Source: CAVDAL01 sp963606965 (GTDB taxonomy: Bacteria > Actinomycetota > Coriobacteriia > Coriobacteriales > QAMH01). Taken from it: a DNA stretch of 18,024 nucleotides. Each line of letters begins with the position of its first letter. Positions within the stretch are counted from its first letter, which is position 1. Below are positions 13,313-18,024 of the stretch, piece by piece. Location of the stretch: assembly GCA_963606965.1 (NCBI GenBank), contig CAVDAL010000056.1:1-18024 (forward strand). Direction: 5' to 3'. Position numbers and translations under genes: made by a program. A model generated the notes under the pieces. It worked only from the letters and a program-made list of their open reading frames with translations, ran no database searches and was not told the origin of the DNA.

Positions 13313-14299
13313 CTATTCCTCTGTCAATTCGCGTTCTATAAGAATTTGAACAGCCTTGCGGATGTCTAAATCTTTGTAAAGTAAATCATAAACAGCTTGT
13401 GAAATTGGCATCTCCACATTATTTTCAGAAGCCAAAAGCAGGATATTTTTAACAGCGTGAGCGCCTTCAACAACAGCATTTCTTGAATGCTCATATTCAG
13501 AAACGCTTATACCATCCTTTGCAAAAGCTTCACCAAACATGCCATTACGTGAATGCTTTGAATTGCATGTTGCATTCAAGTCGCCAACTCCAGCAAGCCC
13601 CAAGCAGGTTAACTTGTCGCCACCGCAAGCTTCCACAAGGCGGCTTGTTTCTGCAAGACCACGAGTAATAAGCAGCGAAATTGTATTGTCGCCCAAATCC
13701 AAACCGCGAGCCATGCCGCAAGCAATAGCAACAACATTTTTAATTGCGCCACACAAACTCACGCCGATTGGATCATTGCTTGTATATAAACGAAATGCCG
13801 AACTACTTACAGCATGCTGAAACACAAGTGCAGTTTCACGTGATGTGCTAGCAACAACAGCACCAGCAAACTTGCCAAGAGCAATTTCTTCTGCATGATT
13901 TGGACCTGACAAAACTGCAACTCTGTCATTTGAGCCAAGAGCTTTTGCAAGTTTTTCGTAAAGAAATCCACCATCTTCACTCAAACCTTTTGACAAAAGC
14001 ATGCCTGGCACATCCTGCGGCACATGCGGTGCAAAAGCTTTTACTGTATCAGCAACAGCAAACGAAGGCGTCGCAAGAATAAATGCATCGACGCCAGTAA
14101 ATGCGGCAGCAAAGTTTGTGCATGCAAAAGCTCCGTCCAATTTGCATTCTTGCATACGCTTGGAATTTCTTCCTGTTTCATTTATGCTTCTTGCCACAGA
14201 TTCGCTGTGGCACCAAATGTTTACACTGTGCCCAGCATTTAAAAGCATGCCTGCCATAGCAGTGCCAAAGCTGCCGGAACCTATAACTGCAATTTTCAT
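13313..14299 (-). CDS. gpsA: NAD(P)-dependent glycerol-3-phosphate dehydrogenase
   Basis: A 328-residue cytosolic enzyme that reduces dihydroxyacetone phosphate to sn-glycerol-3-phosphate, for phospholipids and here also for CDP-glycerol. The N-terminal Rossmann motif is GSGSFGTAMA (7-16). Catalytic and substrate residues are visible: K104 (LLSKGL), the block LSGPNHAEEIALG (130-142), K187 in GAIKNVVAIACG, and GLAGVGDLNATC with D240 followed by R251-N252. Length fits the family (330-340). AAGAAGG precedes the ATG at 14299. A TATAAT (14362-14357) upstream is a -10 candidate. Placement just before tagD links precursor supply to wall polymer synthesis. Confidence 0.95.
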   Translation of the reverse strand: MKIAVIGSGSFGTAMAGMLLNAGHSVNIWCHSESVARSINETGRNSKRMQECKLDGAFACTNFAAAFTGVDAFILATPSFAVADTVKAFAPHVPQDVPGMLLSKGLSEDGGFLYEKLAKALGSNDRVAVLSGPNHAEEIALGKFAGAVVASTSRETALVFQHAVSSSAFRLYTSNDPIGVSLCGAIKNVVAIACGMARGLDLGDNTISLLITRGLAETSRLVEACGGDKLTCLGLAGVGDLNATCNSKHSRNGMFGEAFAKDGISVSEYEHSRNAVVEGAHAVKNILLLASENNVEMPISQAVYDLLYKDLDIRKAVQILIERELTEE

Positions 14300-14356
14300 T
14301 AAAAGACCTTCTTTATATCAAACCAAATTTCATGCTGCTTTGTTTATAAGCAAAGG

Positions 14357-14362
14357 ATTATA
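14357..14362 (-). promoter_or_regulatory. gpsA: Candidate -10 box of gpsA
   Basis: A perfect TATAAT on the minus strand, 57 nt before the gpsA ATG; no clear -35 at 16-18 bp. The 184-bp gap 14300-14483 otherwise contains only a weak hairpin near the glycosyltransferase end. Confidence 0.35.
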
Positions 14363-14421
14363 CACAAAAAACTTAAGGCTTACTTAAAACCTATACAGCC
14401 GAAGTGCTTTAACAAACATTT

Positions 14422-14441
14422 ATAGCAGGGTGGCTTGCTAT
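14422..14441 (-). terminator. Weak terminator-like hairpin after the tandem glycosyltransferase
   Basis: 6-bp arms atagca / tgctat around an 8-nt loop, about 43 nt beyond the stop at 14484; on the minus strand it is followed by the moderately T-rich ATAAATGTTTGTT. Stem and U-tract are both weak, so termination is uncertain. Confidence 0.3.
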
Positions 14442-14483
14442 CTTATAAATATCAATTCTGCACTAACACAAAAAATTCACACA

Positions 14484-17400
14484 TTATGAAACAGAAATTA
14501 TGACTTCATCGCTTAAACCAAGAGAAACATCTATCTTGCGTTTTGCATCTTTAACATAATATGAAACAGGTTGAATATTTGTATTCGCTCGTGGTTTGCC
14601 AAGGCGCACTTCATCAAAAGATAAGCCATCAATAGCATAGCTTGCATATATGCGATATTGTCCAGGCTCTAAAGTGCCAAGCTTGCTTGCAGGAATGCTC
14701 AAGCAATAAGTTCTCCAAGGTTGTTCAAGCACAATTTTGTTGCCGCTGTTTGTTGCAACAAGATTGCGCGTTGGAGTTTTTGTTTTTCTGAGTTCAATAT
14801 CAAGAGGCACTTCTGAATCAATATCAATACCCTTCAATTTTGCACTTAGTGAAATTTCACTTTTATCTGGCACAGCAATGCGATATGGAAACACTTGTCC
14901 AAAAATTTTAAACAAGCCCCATTTATTGAACTTTACTTCACCAATATTTGTGCTAAGCCCCGTGCTTGGAAGTTCGCCTGTCATGTTAAAGAAATCTTTG
15001 TTCAAATCGAACGGGAACTTGCCAATAAAACGGCCTTGCTCGTCTTTTAAAACTTCCAAAACTTTATATTCTGAAAGTTCATATTCGCGCAGCTCAATGA
15101 CTTTATTAAAGTCTCCAGCTGCAGCAAAATGATATTTCATGCGTTCAATGCAGCGCAGCATTTTGAAAGATTCTTCAGGTGCACTTTGGATATATTCTTT
15201 TATAGCTTGCGCAGCTTCTTGCTGCTTGCTTGATGACGCTGTTGCAATATATAAAATGTCACTTCTTAAATTTTGGTCAAGATGCTTAAAAGCACAAAAT
15301 GCGATTTCTTCTTGCGTTGCATCGAGCTTCTTTAAAAGCTCATCTTCTTGCTTTAACGCACTGATTTTTGCAATAAAAGCGCCTGCTTGATCTTCTTGCC
15401 TAGCAGGAGCAATAAAATTGCGATTGCGTTTTCTCCAATAAAAAACAACTTCATTTACATAGGAAAGTTTTTTGGCAAAATGTAATGCTTCAAGGACAAG
15501 TCTGCCATCTTCAAAACCAGAATCTTTATCCCAATGCAAATTCTGCTTCTCATAAAAAGCACGATGAAAAATATAATTCCATGGAATTGTTGCGCGCATT
15601 AGCTGCAGATTATCTTCCACGTCCATGCCAACTCTTGCATCACCATATGTTTTGCGCGCAAGGTCACATTGCTTAACGCAGCCATCATCAAAATAATGAG
15701 CAATATCGCCAGCTACAAGCATTGTATGATTTTGCTTTGCGCATTTATACATGCATTCATATGCATTATTTGCCATAAAATCATAAGGACTTGCAAATGC
15801 AATATATTCACCTGTTGCAAGTTCTGCTCCAAAATTGCAAGCGTCGCCAAGCGTGCCTTGCTCTTTTTGGTGATAGCCAAAGTTGTCATATTTATCTGCA
15901 TAAATTTGCGCTACTTTGCTGCCGTTCCATGATGTTTTATCATCAACCAAAATAACTTGAATATTGCTAAGCGTTTGAGCAGCAAGAGCGTCTAATGCGG
16001 CTGGCAAGTCACTATCTTCGCCATGAATTGGAACAACAATGCTAACGCTTGGAGTTGTTTTTTCATGCCATTTTTCAATATGCTTTTTTGAATGCGCCTT
16101 GGCTTTTTCTTGCGTAGTAATTTGCGCATTTATCCTGAACCAACCGCTTTGCGCAATATCAATTCCGCAAGTTTCCTTCGCAACAACTTCAACAGGCTCT
16201 ATAGGCTTGCTAAGATAAAATGAACCAGACATTATGCTGTCTTCATAATCAATACGAACAAGCAAATCTTTGTCTTTGTCGCTGCCGCAAGCTGCCACAA
16301 CATCACTGAATGGAATGACAATCTTAAAGCCGCAGCCAGAATAGTCGATAATGCTTTGGTCATACATATTGCGCATAACTTTATGCGATTGAAGAATTCG
16401 GTGCGGCTCAACAGTTTCAACTTCAAGACTGGCAAATTCTTCGCCAAATTCATCAACAAGGAATGCCTTATATTTTCGCTCTTCACTAGAAGCTGGCACA
16501 TATCTTTGATACAAGTTGCCAAAAACAACCAAGCTGCCGCCATCACAATCGACATCAAAATGCTCAACTCTTGTTAATGGCTCTTTGAAGAAAACTTCAC
16601 GTGTTACATCAAGCTTGTCAGAATTAATTTTGCTAAGAATTCTTTCATCAAAAGCTTTTGGAATTTCAGTAAAAAGTTTTGCTCCTTCTTTGTGGATAGG
16701 AGCCTTTTTGTGCTCGTCTTCTTCATAATTGATTACTTTAATAAGCGGCTCAACATCACCATCTTTTGCAAGAGCAATCTTCAAGCGAGCCAAAGTTGAA
16801 CGTGTTCCGAGCACATCTTCATCAATGCATTCATCAACAAAAGAAGCAATTTCATTCAAAGCTTGACCACGGCACTCTTGCAATGTATCCGGAATAGAAC
16901 GGAATGCAAGCTTTAAATCATGTTCAATTGCGCGTGCTTGATATGTCTTTACAACACTTGCAGGCATGCAAGATTGAAGAAGCTTCAAAACCATACGCGA
17001 AGCCTTAAGCCTATCTTGCAAATTTGCAATATCATGTCGCTGCTGCGTGATTGAGCTTTCATCTTCCGTGCGAACTCTATAGAAATACATCTTTTCAGGA
17101 GTAGAAGCAATGCTATTAGCTTTTGCTAAGATTTCAATTGCAAAAGGCAAATCTTCATAGACCATTCCTTCAGGGAATTTAATTTCATTTTCCTCAAGAT
17201 ATGAACGAAGAATAAGTTTATTGCAGCAGCTTGTATTAAAAATTTGCTGCGGAATATCAGCCAAATTCCCGCATTTTATTTTGCTGCCTTTAAATGCATT
17301 ATCAAACAAAGGAGAAGGATATTTGCGCGGCGTTCTGTTATTAAAATGAGCCATGCCGCACGTAGTAACTTCACAATTGAAATGCTGCGCCAAATTGTAC

Positions 17401-17765
17401 AGACGCTCATACATAAATGGATCAATCACATCATCTGAATCAACAAATGTAATATAGTCGCCACTAGCAAGCCGTGCACCAAGGTTACGCGTTGCGGCAA
17501 CACCAGTATTTTCTTTATAAACATATGCGATATTGCGATGCCTCTTTGCATATTTCTTGCAAATTTTTGCGCTGTCATCAGTCGATCCATCATCAACAAG
17601 AATTATTTGCAGCTTCTTTTTTGTCTGTGCAAGAATTGAATCTATGCATTCAGGAAGATAGCGCGCTGTGTTATAGACGGGCACAATAACGCTAATGTCA
17701 AAATGCCCGCCGCCGCTTTTCATATGTGTAAGCTTTCGCTTGAAAGAATTTTCTTGTTTGCTCAT
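14484..17765 (-). CDS. Large tandem family 2 glycosyltransferase, wall-polymer type
   Basis: A 1093-residue protein with two GT2 domains. Domain 1 (about 22-250) is complete: SVIVPVYNTARYLPECIDSI, VDDGS (58-62) and VDSDD (108-112), which bind the nucleotide sugar and metal. A beta-rich region (about 385-560) follows. Domain 2 (about 570-800) keeps SIVVPIHGED and VILVDDKTS, but the DxD position reads AFASPYDFM (near 659), so its metal site looks lost. The C-terminus (about 930-1093) is again beta-rich, like the accessory domains of large teichoic acid glycosyltransferases. It likely decorates the polymer built by the neighbouring transferases; sugar and linkage are unknown. GGAG lies 8 nt before the ATG at 17765. 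No signal peptide or membrane helix is seen, so it should act in the cytoplasm. Confidence 0.87.
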   Translation of the reverse strand: MSKQENSFKRKLTHMKSGGGHFDISVIVPVYNTARYLPECIDSILAQTKKKLQIILVDDGSTDDSAKICKKYAKRHRNIAYVYKENTGVAATRNLGARLASGDYITFVDSDDVIDPFMYERLYNLAQHFNCEVTTCGMAHFNNRTPRKYPSPLFDNAFKGSKIKCGNLADIPQQIFNTSCCNKLILRSYLEENEIKFPEGMVYEDLPFAIEILAKANSIASTPEKMYFYRVRTEDESSITQQRHDIANLQDRLKASRMVLKLLQSCMPASVVKTYQARAIEHDLKLAFRSIPDTLQECRGQALNEIASFVDECIDEDVLGTRSTLARLKIALAKDGDVEPLIKVINYEEDEHKKAPIHKEGAKLFTEIPKAFDERILSKINSDKLDVTREVFFKEPLTRVEHFDVDCDGGSLVVFGNLYQRYVPASSEERKYKAFLVDEFGEEFASLEVETVEPHRILQSHKVMRNMYDQSIIDYSGCGFKIVIPFSDVVAACGSDKDKDLLVRIDYEDSIMSGSFYLSKPIEPVEVVAKETCGIDIAQSGWFRINAQITTQEKAKAHSKKHIEKWHEKTTPSVSIVVPIHGEDSDLPAALDALAAQTLSNIQVILVDDKTSWNGSKVAQIYADKYDNFGYHQKEQGTLGDACNFGAELATGEYIAFASPYDFMANNAYECMYKCAKQNHTMLVAGDIAHYFDDGCVKQCDLARKTYGDARVGMDVEDNLQLMRATIPWNYIFHRAFYEKQNLHWDKDSGFEDGRLVLEALHFAKKLSYVNEVVFYWRKRNRNFIAPARQEDQAGAFIAKISALKQEDELLKKLDATQEEIAFCAFKHLDQNLRSDILYIATASSSKQQEAAQAIKEYIQSAPEESFKMLRCIERMKYHFAAAGDFNKVIELREYELSEYKVLEVLKDEQGRFIGKFPFDLNKDFFNMTGELPSTGLSTNIGEVKFNKWGLFKIFGQVFPYRIAVPDKSEISLSAKLKGIDIDSEVPLDIELRKTKTPTRNLVATNSGNKIVLEQPWRTYCLSIPASKLGTLEPGQYRIYASYAIDGLSFDEVRLGKPRANTNIQPVSYYVKDAKRKIDVSLGLSDEVIISVS

Positions 17766-17796
17766 GCCTTCTCTCCAGTTTCATCCAGCATGCAGC

Positions 17797-17802
17797 ATTA
17801 TA
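17797..17802 (-). promoter_or_regulatory. Candidate -10 box of the tandem glycosyltransferase gene
   Basis: A perfect TATAAT within GGGTATAATGC on the minus strand, 31 nt before the ATG at 17765. The region 16-18 bp further upstream has no good -35. Confidence 0.4.
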
Positions 17803-17855
17803 CCCGCAACGTGTGCAGAACATGTATTGAGAAAGTGAATTCTATGTGAAAGCAT

Positions 17856-17891
17856 TGCCGCACCTACGAAGAGAATACTGCGAAGGCAGTG
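17856..17891. repeat. 36-bp direct repeat, copy 1
   Basis: Identical over 36 bp to 17953-17988. Inside it, actgc-gaag-gcagt forms a small hairpin, and the ends tgcc/ggca can pair as a larger stem. It lies in the gap upstream of the glycosyltransferase gene; no coding frame covers it. Confidence 0.9.
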
Positions 17892-17952
17892 TCTTAGTGC
17901 CTCTTGAGGCGATATGCGGAACAGCAGTGCAAAAAACAATCGAAATTAGCAC

Positions 17953-17988
17953 TGCCGCACCTACGAAGAGAATACTGCGAAGGCAGTG
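17953..17988. repeat. 36-bp direct repeat, copy 2
   Basis: A perfect second copy, starting 97 bp after the first. With its left flank the ends read cactgcc...ggcagtg, a 7-bp outer stem, followed on the plus strand by seven A. Between the copies lie a palindrome gcctc-tt-gaggc (17899-17910) and a segment atatgcggaacagcagtg (17912-17929) resembling the repeat's right end, perhaps a decayed third copy. Nothing coding is recognised from 17989 to the window end. Confidence 0.9.
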
Positions 17989-18024
17989 AAAAAAATTATG
18001 CGCTCCGGTTTTGCGAGGACTGTC

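Noticed and set aside
17856..17988. CRISPR array
   Set aside because: Only two 36-bp units with a 61-bp interval and no cas gene; repeat spacing and internal hairpins fit an intergenic repeat better.

Overview
The window is AT-rich (about 40% G+C by eye) and nearly every gene is on the minus strand; one CDP-glycerol-type transferase gene is on the plus strand. It suggests a low-G+C, anaerobic or facultative Gram-positive bacterium. It has a class III (oxygen-sensitive) ribonucleotide reductase with its activase, two teichoic-acid-type CDP-glycerol transferases, a TagD-type cytidylyltransferase and a YtxH protein. The YtxH / PRC-barrel / short RNase R trio and the large tandem family 2 glycosyltransferase recall Coriobacteriia (Actinomycetota, Atopobium/Olsenella/Eggerthella relatives). 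That placement rests on remembered gene content, not a search, and is tentative.

Layout, left to right. 1-1355: an AAA ATPase of the ATPase_2/DUF234 type with a PD-(D/E)XK-like C-terminus, cut by the window edge, with a promoter covered by an AT-rich dyad. 1496-1831: a small PQ-loop-like membrane protein. 2059-2715: a MobA-like nucleotidyltransferase. 2841-5851: nrdD-nrdG, preceded by two tandem NrdR-box-like sites. 6123-9324: a compact run of ytxH-like, PRC-barrel and RNase R genes. 9467-9901: a DUF2442 protein with a C-terminal helix-turn-helix, preceded by a palindromic operator and a 14-codon relic that reads like the two ends of a deleted DUF4160 gene. 10095-17765: a polyol-phosphate cell-wall cluster (two CDP-glycerol transferases facing away from each other, tagD, gpsA and a 1093-residue tandem glycosyltransferase). 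17856-17988: a perfect 36-bp direct repeat.

The wall cluster gives a coherent pathway. GpsA makes sn-glycerol-3-phosphate, TagD activates it to CDP-glycerol, the two PF04464 proteins would transfer glycerol-phosphate units to a membrane-linked acceptor, and the tandem GT2 protein would add sugars. No flippase/ABC exporter (TagGH) or TagO/TagA homologue is in the window. NrdD and NrdG form the usual pair, with apparent NrdR control.

I see no tRNA, rRNA, CRISPR array, transposase or phage gene. No gene-free stretch exceeds 300 bases; the larger gaps (1832-2058, 5852-6122, 9902-10094, 11403-11609, 14300-14483, 17766-18024) are described through their regulatory elements and repeats. I see no clearly new multi-gene system. 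The best leads are the apparently decayed DUF4160/DUF2442 module with its operator, the doubled regulatory region of nrdD, and the tandem glycosyltransferase with a degenerate second catalytic domain.
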